From JBDTMT01 sp033764095 (GTDB lineage: Bacteria > Desulfobacterota > Binatia > HRBIN30 > CADEER01), in assembly GCA_033764095.1 (NCBI GenBank), contig JANRJF010000433.1:1-28857 (forward strand): a DNA stretch of 28,857 nt, in the 5' to 3' direction. Positions 6,531-13,702 of this stretch are shown here, piece by piece (the stretch's first letter is position 1; every line of letters starts with the position of its first letter). Under the pieces are notes generated by a model, which was not told the origin of the DNA, made no database searches, and saw nothing but the letters and a program-made list of their open reading frames with translations. The translations under genes were made by a program, and so were the position numbers.

Positions 6531-8877
6531 GATCGACTTCCTGCTCGCGATACCGCAGCGCTTTCCGCGCACGACGCTGACCCTGGTGGCGGCGCTCACC
6601 GCGCTGTTCAGCGTCTTCGCCAGCCGTTTCCAGGTCGACAGCGCGGTCGACCAGCTGCTGCCCGAGCACGATCCCGGCGGCGCCTACTACGCCGGCGTGC
6701 GCCAGGCGTTCGGCAACGAGGAGATCGCCGTCGTCGGCCTGTTCGGCGACGACGTCTTCGCTCCCGAGACGCTGGCGCGCATCGATCGCCTGTCGCGGCG
6801 GCTGGCGGGGCTCGACGGCGTGCAGCACGTCACCAGCCTGACGACGCTGGAGAACGTCATCGTCGGCGACGACGGCCTCGGCCGCCGCCGCCTGATGCCG
6901 CCGTTGCCGCTCACCGACGAGGCGGCCGCTGCCTTCCGCGCGCGCGTGCACGCCGACCGCCTCGCCGAGCGTGCGCTGGTCTCGGCCGACGGCCGCGCCG
7001 CCGGCATCTGGGTGCGCTTCAAGCCGCTCAGCGACGAGGTGTTCCTCGCCACCGACCTCGAGGGGCAGCTGCGCGCCGCGGTGGCCGCCGAGCCCGGCCC
7101 GGAAGCGGTGGCCATCACCGGCCTGCCGACCATCAAGGTGCAGGCGGCGCGCAAGATGCTCGCCGACATCTACCTGTTCGTGCCGCTGGCGCTCGGCCTG
7201 GTGACGGCGATGGTGGTGTGGGCCTTCCGCACCTGGCGCGGCGTGCTGCTGCCGGTGGCGACGGTGGTGATCGGCGTCACCTGGACCACCGGCATCATGG
7301 TGCTGGCCGGCGACGCCTTCACCATGGGCACGCTGGTGCTGACGCCGTTGCTGATGGCGGCCGGCGTCGCCTACGCGATCCACATCGTCAGCCGCTATTA
7401 CATGGAGGTCACCGAGCATCGCACGCATGCGCAGGCGATCGCCGCGGCGATCGCGCACGTACGCCTGCCGGTGGCGATGGCGGCGCTCACCACGCTGATC
7501 GGCTTCGGTACCTTCGTCACCAGCCCGATCCCGTCGATCCGCGACTTCGGCGTCTACGCGGCGCTCGGCGTCGCGGTGATCTTCATCGCCTGCGTGGTGG
7601 TGATCCCGGCGGCGCTGGCGCTGCTGCCGGCGCCGACCTCGGTGCCGGACGGCCTGGAGGAGGGCGGCCGGTTCGCCCGCTTCGTCGAGGGCTGCGGCCG
7701 GTTGTCGATCCGCCACCGCCGCGTCGTGCTGCCGCTGTTCGGCGTGCTGGTCGCGCTCGGCGCGGTCGGGGTGACCAGGCTGCGCGTCGAGACCGACTAC
7801 CTGCGCTTCTTCAGCCCCGACAACCCGGTGCGGGTGGAGAACGCGCGCATCGGCGCGGCGCTCGCCGGCACCCAGGTGATCGCGGTGGTGGTCGACGGTG
7901 CGACGCCGGAGCGGGTGACGCGGCTCGACGTCGTCGAGGCGATGCGCGCGCTGCAGCAGTTTCTCGCCGCGCAGCCGCTGGTCGACAAGACCATCTCGGT
8001 GCTCGACCATCTCGACGCGGTGCGCGACGCGCTGGCGCCGGGGCGCGGCGGGACGCCGTTCGCCGCGCAGCAGGAGATCGACCAGCTGTTGCTGCTGCTC
8101 GGCCCCGGCGACATCCGCCACGAGCTCAACGCCGACCAGTCGCGTGCCAATTTCACCGTGCAGACGCGCCTCTCCGGCTCGCGCGAGGTGACCGACTTCG
8201 TCGCCCGCGTCGAGGCCTGGGGACGCGCGCACCTGCCGCCCGACGTGCAGCTGCACGGCACCGGCACGGTGGTGCTGCTCGATCGCTCGGCCGACGCACT
8301 GTCGCGCAGCCAGATCGTCGGCGACCTGCAGGTCTTCGCCATCCTGCTGGCGCTGATGGTGCTGCTCTTCCGCTCGCTCGGCCTCGGGCTGCTGTCGATG
8401 GCGCCGAACGTCTTCCCGGTCGCCATGCTGTTCGGCCTGATGGGCTGGAGCGGCATCGAGCTCAACCTGTGCACCGCGACCATCGCCTCGATCAGCCTCG
8501 GCATCGCGGTCGACGACACCATCCACTACATGCTCGGCTACCACGACGCGCTGCGCAGCGGGATGTCGCGCGAGGCGGCCATCCTCGGCACGCTGCGCGC
8601 CGTCGGGCGGCCGATCCTGATCATCGCCGTGGCGCTCTGCGCCGGCTTCCTCATCGCCTGCTTCTCCAACTTCCAGCCGGTGCGCCACTTCGGCCTGCTG
8701 GCCAGCGTCACCATGCTGGTCGGGGTGCTGACCGATCTCTTCCTGCTCCCGGCCCTGCTGGTCACGCTGCACGTCGGCGCCCCGGCCACCGCCGCGCGTG
8801 CGGCCGGCGGCGCGGACGCGTCGCCCATCGAGGCGGCACACGCCGCCGCATCCGCTTCGGAAAGGATCCGCCCATGA
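6529..8877 (+). CDS. RND/MMPL-family exporter
   Basis: The 782-residue product has the duplicated layout of MMPL-type RND permeases: a first membrane helix (about 12-30), a periplasmic domain, a five-helix block (near residues 215-375, containing AAGVAYAIHIVSRYYME), a hinge, then a second helix / periplasmic domain / helix block (near 600-760, containing GIAVDDTIHYMLGYHDALRS). The N-terminal FQVDSAVDQLLPE after the first helix is typical. Members export lipids or other hydrophobic molecules using the proton gradient. The only start codons in frame, GTG 6529 or TTG 6526, lie in the right arm of the upstream inverted repeat; a stop at 6496-6498 excludes anything further upstream, and no ribosome site is apparent. 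The stop overlaps the LolA-like gene's ATG (ATGA). Confidence 0.92.
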   Translation: MIDFLLAIPQRFPRTTLTLVAALTALFSVFASRFQVDSAVDQLLPEHDPGGAYYAGVRQAFGNEEIAVVGLFGDDVFAPETLARIDRLSRRLAGLDGVQHVTSLTTLENVIVGDDGLGRRRLMPPLPLTDEAAAAFRARVHADRLAERALVSADGRAAGIWVRFKPLSDEVFLATDLEGQLRAAVAAEPGPEAVAITGLPTIKVQAARKMLADIYLFVPLALGLVTAMVVWAFRTWRGVLLPVATVVIGVTWTTGIMVLAGDAFTMGTLVLTPLLMAAGVAYAIHIVSRYYMEVTEHRTHAQAIAAAIAHVRLPVAMAALTTLIGFGTFVTSPIPSIRDFGVYAALGVAVIFIACVVVIPAALALLPAPTSVPDGLEEGGRFARFVEGCGRLSIRHRRVVLPLFGVLVALGAVGVTRLRVETDYLRFFSPDNPVRVENARIGAALAGTQVIAVVVDGATPERVTRLDVVEAMRALQQFLAAQPLVDKTISVLDHLDAVRDALAPGRGGTPFAAQQEIDQLLLLLGPGDIRHELNADQSRANFTVQTRLSGSREVTDFVARVEAWGRAHLPPDVQLHGTGTVVLLDRSADALSRSQIVGDLQVFAILLALMVLLFRSLGLGLLSMAPNVFPVAMLFGLMGWSGIELNLCTATIASISLGIAVDDTIHYMLGYHDALRSGMSREAAILGTLRAVGRPILIIAVALCAGFLIACFSNFQPVRHFGLLASVTMLVGVLTDLFLLPALLVTLHVGAPATAARAAGGADASPIEAAHAAASASERIRP

Positions 8878-9638
8878 AGTCACTGACGATGCTGCTGCTC
8901 GCCGCGCTGCTGGCCGGCGCCGCGCTGGCCGAGGCGCCGGCGCCCGACCAGGATGCCCGGACGCTGGTCAAGCGCGTGCTCGACGCGGCGCCGCAGGTGC
9001 CCTACGTCTCGCGCATGGAGCTCACCACTCCCGGCGGGCTGGTGCGCGAGTTCACCATGAGCGGCAAGGATCTGGAGAACGGCATCGAGGCCCGCTACCT
9101 GGAGGTCACCGGACCGATGAACCTCAAGGACTCGCGCTTTCTCTTCTACGACCACAGCGAGCGGCGCGACGACCAGTTCATGTACCTGCCGTTCATGAAG
9201 CGCGTCGTGCGGTTGACCGAGAAGACGCGGCGCGAGCCGTTCCTCGGCTCGACCTTCTACGTCGACGACATGATCGACCGACAGCTCGACGACTTCACCT
9301 ACCGCTTCGCCGGCGAGGAGACCGTCCACCAGCGCGTCTGCCGGCTGGTCGAGGCGACGCCGAAAGACCCGGCGCGCGAGACCTACAGCCGCGCCATACT
9401 CGCCATCGACCCGACCGACCTGGTGGTGATGCGCGCCCGCCTGTTCGATCACGACGGCAACCTCATCAAGATCCAGACCACCGAGACGATCGAGAAGATC
9501 GACGGCTACTGGACGCCGCGGCTGCAGACGATGGAGAACGTGCAGGACAAGGAGAAGTCGGAGCTGACGACGCTGGAGATGACGTACAACGCGCCGATCG
9601 GCGACGACATCTTCCGCGAGGCCTATCTCGGTCGCTAG
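8874..9638 (+). CDS. LolA-like outer-membrane lipoprotein-sorting protein
   Basis: The 254-residue protein starts with a signal peptide (MLLLAALLAGAALAEA) and then fits the LolA-like family that accompanies MMPL exporters: an unclosed beta-barrel with FTMSGKDLENGIEARYLEVT, RFLFYDHSERRDDQFMYLPF, FLGSTFYVDDMIDR and YWTPRLQTMENVQDKEKSEL. It should be periplasmic and may hand lipid or lipoprotein cargo from the exporter toward the outer membrane. The start ATG overlaps the exporter stop by four bases, so the two are translated together and very likely form one system. No outer-membrane channel follows. Confidence 0.9.
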   Translation: MKSLTMLLLAALLAGAALAEAPAPDQDARTLVKRVLDAAPQVPYVSRMELTTPGGLVREFTMSGKDLENGIEARYLEVTGPMNLKDSRFLFYDHSERRDDQFMYLPFMKRVVRLTEKTRREPFLGSTFYVDDMIDRQLDDFTYRFAGEETVHQRVCRLVEATPKDPARETYSRAILAIDPTDLVVMRARLFDHDGNLIKIQTTETIEKIDGYWTPRLQTMENVQDKEKSELTTLEMTYNAPIGDDIFREAYLGR

Positions 9639-9647
9639 GCGGACGCG

Positions 9648-10289
9648 ATGTATCTGCCCAATCACTTCGCCGAGACGCGCCCCGAGGTGCTGCGTGCGCT
9701 CATGCAGGTGCAGCCGTTCGCCACGCTGGTGACGCAGGGGAGCGGCGGGCTGACGGCGGACCACGTGCCGCTCGAGCTCGACACCGCGCCGCAGCCGCTC
9801 GGCAGCCTGATCGGCCACGTCGCGCGGGCGAATCCGCTCTGGCGCGGGCTCGCTGCCGGCGTGCCGGCGTTGGCGATCTTCCACGGCCCGCAGGCGTACG
9901 TGTCGCCCGCCTGGTACCCGAGCAAGCGCGAGCACGGCAAGGTGGTGCCGACCTGGAACTACGTCGTCGTGCACGCCGCCGGCACGCTGCGCGCGGTCGA
10001 GGATCGCGCCTGGCTGCGCGCGCTGGTCGAGCGGCTCACGGCGCGCCACGAGGCCGGCCGCCGCGAGCCGTGGCAGGTGAGCGACGCGCCGCCCGAATTC
10101 CTCGACGCCATGCTCGGCGGCATCGTCGGCATCGAGCTGCGCATCGAGCGCCTGCAGGGCAAATGGAAGCTGAGCCAGAACCGCCCGCCGGCCGACGTCA
10201 GCGGTGTCATCGACGCGCTGGCGTCGAGCGACGATCCCGCCGTCCGCGCCGTCGCCGCCCGCATGCGTGATGCCGCGGCCGGATCCTGA
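9648..10289 (+). CDS. PaiB-like FMN-binding protein
   Basis: The 213-residue protein shows the PaiB family signature along its whole length: an MYLPNHFAE start, LTADHVPLEL, IGHVARANPLW, YVSPAWYPSKREHGKVVPTW with NYVVVHAAG, and, near the end, GIVGIELRIERLQGKWKLSQ. PaiB is a split-barrel flavin-reductase-like protein; in Bacillus the pai locus represses sporulation and degradative-enzyme genes, and the family is commonly labelled FMN-binding negative transcriptional regulator, though a DNA-binding role is not well established. Nine bases separate it from the LolA-like gene. The HipA-like reading frame overlaps its end. Confidence 0.9.
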   Translation: MYLPNHFAETRPEVLRALMQVQPFATLVTQGSGGLTADHVPLELDTAPQPLGSLIGHVARANPLWRGLAAGVPALAIFHGPQAYVSPAWYPSKREHGKVVPTWNYVVVHAAGTLRAVEDRAWLRALVERLTARHEAGRREPWQVSDAPPEFLDAMLGGIVGIELRIERLQGKWKLSQNRPPADVSGVIDALASSDDPAVRAVAARMRDAAAGS

Positions 10290-11112
10290 CGCGCAGGGCG
10301 CGGCGCTGCCGCAGATGCGCGCGCTGCGTCTGCGGCGCGCGCTGCGCCGCGGCGGCAGCTCGCTGCCGCTGGTGGTCGAGACGGATGACGGGCTCTACGT
10401 CGCCAAGCTGCGCGGTGCCGCGCAGGGCCCGGCGGCGCTGGTGGCGGAGATCGTCGTCGCGGCGTTGGCCGAGCGGCTCGGCCTGCGCGTGCCGCAGCGG
10501 GTGTTGTTGCGCCTCGATCCCGGTTTCGAGTGTCTCGATCGCGACGCCGAGCTCGCCGATCTGCTGCGCGCCAGCCGCGGCGTGAACCTCGGCCTGCGCT
10601 ACCTGTCGGGCGCGCGCGAGTTGTGCGCGGCGGACGCGACGCGCCTGGACGGCGAGACCGCGACGCGCATCCTGTGGCTCGATCGGTTGGTGATGAACGT
10701 CGACCGCACGGCGCGCAATCCCAACCTGCTCGCCTGGCAGGGCGCGGTGTGGCTGATCGACCACGGTGCCGCGCTGCCCTTCCAGCACGATTGGGCGGCG
10801 GTCAGCGAGGCGACGCCGCGGCGGCCCGGCCCGGTGGGCGCCGCGCACCTGCTGCACGCGCGCGCCGCCGGTCTGGCGCTGCGCGACGCCGGGTTGGCGC
10901 GCCGCCTGACGCGGGCGGTGCTGCAGGCGGCGGTCGACCAGGTGCCGGAGGAATTCCTGCTGCCGCTGCTCCCCGCCGGGGCGGCTGACGACGCGCTGCG
11001 GCGCCGCCGCGCCGCCTACGTGGCGCTGTTGTGGAAACGGCTCAGGGCGCCGCGTCCCTTCCTCGCCGGGCCGGCCGCGGCGCAGGTGGCTGCGGCCGCT
11101 GCATCCGGATGA
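10270..11112 (+). CDS. HipA-like kinase-fold protein
   Basis: The 280-residue protein resembles the solitary HipA-like kinase family. An N-lobe segment (GLYVAKLRGAAQGPAALVAE) gives Lys46 and Glu60, and the catalytic loop RLVMNVDRTARNPN gives Asp145 and the Asn-containing N-P-N. WLIDHGAAL supplies the metal-binding Asp164 in place of DFG. HipA proteins phosphorylate translation factors such as glutamyl-tRNA synthetase and are paired with HipB antitoxins. No HipB or N-terminal couple domain is visible here, so a toxin role is not supported. The start overlaps the PaiB gene by 20 bases if ATG 10270 is used; ATG 10315 would remove the overlap and keep all motifs. Confidence 0.78.
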   Translation: MPRPDPDAQGAALPQMRALRLRRALRRGGSSLPLVVETDDGLYVAKLRGAAQGPAALVAEIVVAALAERLGLRVPQRVLLRLDPGFECLDRDAELADLLRASRGVNLGLRYLSGARELCAADATRLDGETATRILWLDRLVMNVDRTARNPNLLAWQGAVWLIDHGAALPFQHDWAAVSEATPRRPGPVGAAHLLHARAAGLALRDAGLARRLTRAVLQAAVDQVPEEFLLPLLPAGAADDALRRRRAAYVALLWKRLRAPRPFLAGPAAAQVAAAAASG

Positions 11113-11196
11113 GCAGCGACTCGGGACGTTCGACCCGCGCAACTGGCGGGACGGCGCCGGGCCCCGTACAGGCTGCGGTGTGAACGGAGCGCGAGC

Positions 11197-11721
11197 ATGA
11201 CGCGGCGGTGGCGTCTCTGGCTGGGGCTGGGCGTGGTCGTCGTCGCCCTGGCCGGCGCCGCCTGGCATTGGCAGAGCCAGCTCATCGGCATCGGCGGGCG
11301 CTGGTACCTGCTGAGCATCTCCGGCGATCTGGCCAAGCAGCGGGAAGCGGTGGCGCGCATGCAACGCACGCTGCTGCTGCAACCGGTCGCCGACGCCTAC
11401 GTGCCGGAGTTGTCCGATCTGCTGGCGGCGATGACGACGCGCGTCTCCAGCGGCCAGATCGATCTGCCCTGGGCCGCGTACGTGTACACCAGCTACCAGC
11501 GCGATCTGCTGCTGCAGCGCCCCGGCGGCGTGCCGCGCCGCTCGTTCGACGAGGTCGAGACGGCGGTCAACCAGTACGTCGAGTTCTACCGGCTGGAGAA
11601 GCGCCCCGACGCCTCGGGCGTCCGCCTGCGCGACCTGGCTGGCGAGGGCGAAGGGCGCTCGTTCACCGTCGAGGAGATCGAGCAGGCCCACCGCGACGGG
11701 CGCGACCTGACGCAGGAATAG
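11197..11721 (+). CDS. Membrane-anchored protein of unknown function
   Basis: The 174-residue product has a basic N-terminus (MTRRWR), one membrane helix (LWLGLGVVVVALAGAAW) and a mostly helical, soluble remainder that would lie in the periplasm. I do not recognise the family. Helical segments rich in Arg, Leu and Gln (LAKQREAVARMQRTLLLQP, VETAVNQYVEFYRLEKRP) and an acidic C-terminus are visible; no catalytic motif stands out. It reads in the same direction as its neighbours but is set off by 84 bases before and about 180 after. The third-position GC bias matches neighbouring genes, which supports a true gene. Confidence 0.65.
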   Translation: MTRRWRLWLGLGVVVVALAGAAWHWQSQLIGIGGRWYLLSISGDLAKQREAVARMQRTLLLQPVADAYVPELSDLLAAMTTRVSSGQIDLPWAAYVYTSYQRDLLLQRPGGVPRRSFDEVETAVNQYVEFYRLEKRPDASGVRLRDLAGEGEGRSFTVEEIEQAHRDGRDLTQE

Positions 11722-11790
11722 CGGTCCGCTACCAGCCGCCGGCCGGAAGACCTGTGCTGCGGGCGATCCGCCACCGCAGCAGCCCGCGCT

Positions 11791-11835
11791 GGCAGCTGAG
11801 CGCTGACGGCTGAAAGCTCAGCGCCGACAGCTGCC
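11791..11835. repeat. Intergenic palindromic repeat of GCTGA-type units
   Basis: GGCAGCTG (11791-11798) and CAGCTGCC (11828-11835) form an 8-base stem. Between them are near-repeats of a GCTGA/GCTCA unit spaced 7 to 8 bases apart (GCTGAGC, GCTGACG, GCTGAAA, GCTCAGC), which can also pair with each other. A second stem, GCTGCGG / CCGCAGC (11756-11762 and 11774-11780), lies upstream. Together they fill the gap between the unknown membrane protein and the chagasin-like gene. Termination is possible, but no T run is present. Confidence 0.5.
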
Positions 11836-11898
11836 CTGCCGCCGCATTGCCATCGCCCGGGGCGCGTGCGAGAGGCACGGGTTGACGTGGAGGTGGCC

Positions 11899-12294
11899 AT
11901 GCGAAGCGGACGTGGGATCGGGCTCGTCGCCCTGGTGGCGCTGCTGTGCGCCGGGTGCGCGACGCTGCCGCCGGTGCGGGTGACGCCAGCCGACGCCAAG
12001 AAGCCGATCGAGCTGGCGAAGGGACAGGATCTGTACGTCGCGCTGCCGTCCAATCCGAGCACCGGCTACCGCTGGACGTACCACGCCGGGAAGCAGAGCA
12101 TCCTCCAGCTGAGCGGGGAACCGACCTACAGCGCGGCGCCGGCCGAGGGCGTGGTGGGCAGGGGCGGCACCGAGACGTTCCAGTTCCGCGCCGTGGCGCC
12201 GGGCAGCGAGAAGCTGCGGCTGCTCTACAAGCGGCCGTGGGAGAAGGCCGAGCGTCCGGTGGACGTGGCGGTGTTCGACGTCAAGGTGCACTGA
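11899..12294 (+). CDS. Chagasin-like (I42 family) cysteine-protease inhibitor, exported
   Basis: The 131-residue protein begins after a strong GGAGG ribosome site. Its signal (VALVALLCAGCATLPP) ends in a lipobox-like LCAGC, so it is probably a lipoprotein, though Cys at -3 is atypical. The three inhibitory loops of the I42 family are present: NPSTGYRW, a glycine-rich GRGGTETFQF, and KRPWEK. In the family these loops wedge into the active site of papain-like cysteine proteases. A bacterial member could protect the cell from its own or foreign proteases; no cysteine protease gene is nearby. Confidence 0.87.
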   Translation: MRSGRGIGLVALVALLCAGCATLPPVRVTPADAKKPIELAKGQDLYVALPSNPSTGYRWTYHAGKQSILQLSGEPTYSAAPAEGVVGRGGTETFQFRAVAPGSEKLRLLYKRPWEKAERPVDVAVFDVKVH

Positions 12295-12339
12295 GCGCCC
12301 CCATTGCGCGGCGCCGCCCGGCACCGCTACAGGCCAGGC

Positions 12340-12972
12340 ATGCCGTTCCGCAAAGCTCTCTTCGAGAACAACCGGCGCTGGGCGGCGCGCATGACCGCCG
12401 CCAACCCCGGCTTCTTCGCCACCCTGGCGGCGCAGCAGGCGCCCGCCTATCTGTGGATCGGCTGTTCCGACAGCCGCGTGCCGGCCAACGAGATCGTCGG
12501 CCTGCTCCCCGGCGAGCTGTTCGTGCATCGCAACGTCGCCAACGTCGTCATCCACACCGATCTCAACTGCCTCTCGGTGCTGCAGTACGCGGTCGAGGTG
12601 TTGCGCGTGCGGCACATCATGGTCACCGGTCACTATGGGTGCGGCGGTGTCGCCGCGGCGATGCGCAACGACCAGCTCGGCCTGATCGACAACTGGCTGC
12701 GCAACATCAAGGACGTCTACCAGCAGCACCGCGACGCGCTGGAGGCGATCGGCGACGAGGCGGCGCGGCTGTCGCGCCTGTGCGAGCTCAACGTCGCGCA
12801 GCAGGTCGCCAACGTCAGCCACACCACCATCGTGCAGGACGCCTGGCGGCGCGGCCAGCCATTGTCGGTGCACGGCTTCATCTACGACATTCACGACGGG
12901 CTGTTGCGCGACCTCGGCTTCGCGATCACCGGCCCGGATCAGCTGCCGCGGATCTACCGCACCGACGGGTGA
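12340..12972 (+). CDS. can: Beta-class carbonic anhydrase
   Basis: This 210-residue enzyme interconverts carbon dioxide and bicarbonate in the cytoplasm. The active-site zinc ligands are all visible: Cys42 in CSDSRVP (with Asp44 and Arg46 as the catalytic dyad), His98 and Cys101 in GHYGCGG. HRNVANVV and the C-terminal VHGFIYDIHDGLLRDLG also match the plant/E. coli Can type. The ATG at 12340 is preferred over the in-frame upstream codons because the family starts close to the FRKALFENNRRWA segment. It stands 45 bases behind the inhibitor gene. Confidence 0.95.
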   Translation: MPFRKALFENNRRWAARMTAANPGFFATLAAQQAPAYLWIGCSDSRVPANEIVGLLPGELFVHRNVANVVIHTDLNCLSVLQYAVEVLRVRHIMVTGHYGCGGVAAAMRNDQLGLIDNWLRNIKDVYQQHRDALEAIGDEAARLSRLCELNVAQQVANVSHTTIVQDAWRRGQPLSVHGFIYDIHDGLLRDLGFAITGPDQLPRIYRTDG

Positions 12973-12997
12973 GGGCGGCGCGGCGCCGAGCGGCCGG

Positions 12998-13639
12998 ATG
13001 CTTGGCTTCCTGCACACCGCGGCGGTGCACGTCGACACCTTCGAGCGCCTGCTGCGCGAGCGGGACGCGGCGCTGCCCAGTCGGCACGTCGTCGCCGCCG
13101 GGCTGCTCGACGCGGCGCGCGCGGCTGGCGGCGTGACGCCGGCGATCGCCGCCGACGTCGCTGCCGCGTTGCGCGCGCTGGTGGGCGACGGGGCGCGCGT
13201 GCTGCTGTGCACCTGTTCGACGATCGGCGCGGCGGCGGAAGCGGCCGCGGTCGGCGTGCCGGTGCTGCGCCTCGACCGGCCGATGGCCGAGCAGGCGGTG
13301 GCGAGCGGGTCGCGCATCGCGCTGGTTGCCGCGCTGGCCAGCACGCTGGCGCCCAGTGCCGCGCTGTTGCACGAGGTCGCGGCGCGCGCCGGTCGTCACG
13401 TCACGGTCACCGACGTGCCGTGCGCCGAGGCCTGGCCGCACTTCGAGGTCGGCGCGCTGGAGGCCTACTACGATGCCGTCGCCGTCGCCGCCGAGCGCGC
13501 CGCGGCGTCGCACGACGTCGTCGTGCTGGCGCAGGGCTCGATGGCGCCGGCGGCGGCGCGCGTGCGGAGCGCGGTGCCGGTGCTCAGCAGCCCGCGCCTC
13601 GGCGTCGAGGCGGCACTGCGGCTGTACCGAACCGCGTAG
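12998..13639 (+). CDS. Asp/Glu racemase-superfamily protein
   Basis: The 213-residue protein has the two-domain Asp/Glu/hydantoin racemase fold. The first catalytic cysteine region is present (LLCTCSTIGAAAE), along with LRLDRPMAEQAV and VLSSPRLGVEAALRL at the end. The position of the second catalytic cysteine is instead VVLAQGSMAPAA, with no Cys. Enzymes with one cysteine in this superfamily include maleate isomerase- and decarboxylase-like members, so racemisation should not be assumed. It is 25 bases behind the carbonic anhydrase gene and ends at a hairpin facing the convergent carboxyltransferase gene. Confidence 0.78.
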   Translation: MLGFLHTAAVHVDTFERLLRERDAALPSRHVVAAGLLDAARAAGGVTPAIAADVAAALRALVGDGARVLLCTCSTIGAAAEAAAVGVPVLRLDRPMAEQAVASGSRIALVAALASTLAPSAALLHEVAARAGRHVTVTDVPCAEAWPHFEVGALEAYYDAVAVAAERAAASHDVVVLAQGSMAPAAARVRSAVPVLSSPRLGVEAALRLYRTA

Positions 13640-13646
13640 GTGCTTC

Positions 13647-13702
13647 ACCCCCACGACGCCACGAGAAGGCGGTGTGCCGTGGTGTCGTCGTGTCGTGGGG
13701 GT
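13647..13702. terminator. Inverted repeat between convergent genes, possible two-way terminator
   Basis: ACCCCCACGAC (13647-13657) and GTCGTGGGGGT (13692-13702) form a perfect 11-base stem, with a partly self-complementary 34-base middle. It lies between the plus-strand racemase-like gene and the stop codon of the minus-strand carboxyltransferase gene. A T run is missing, so termination is not certain; the CCACGACGCCACGAGAA wording also resembles a dispersed repeat. Confidence 0.45.

Noticed and set aside
6360..8873. In-frame upstream extension of the LolA-like protein across the exporter gene
   Set aside because: The extended part is low-complexity Arg-rich sequence out of frame with the exporter; the LolA-like protein has its own signal peptide starting at 8874.
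6349..8883. An 844-codon minus-strand open frame opposite the RND exporter
   Set aside because: The exporter frame has clear family motifs; the opposite frame is His/Arg/Gln/Asp-rich without any domain.
10270..11112. HipAB toxin-antitoxin system
   Set aside because: No HipB-like helix-turn-helix gene is adjacent; the upstream gene is clearly PaiB-like.
12998..13639. Glutamate racemase MurI
   Set aside because: The second catalytic Cys and the MurI-specific motifs are missing; similarity is to a different branch of the superfamily.
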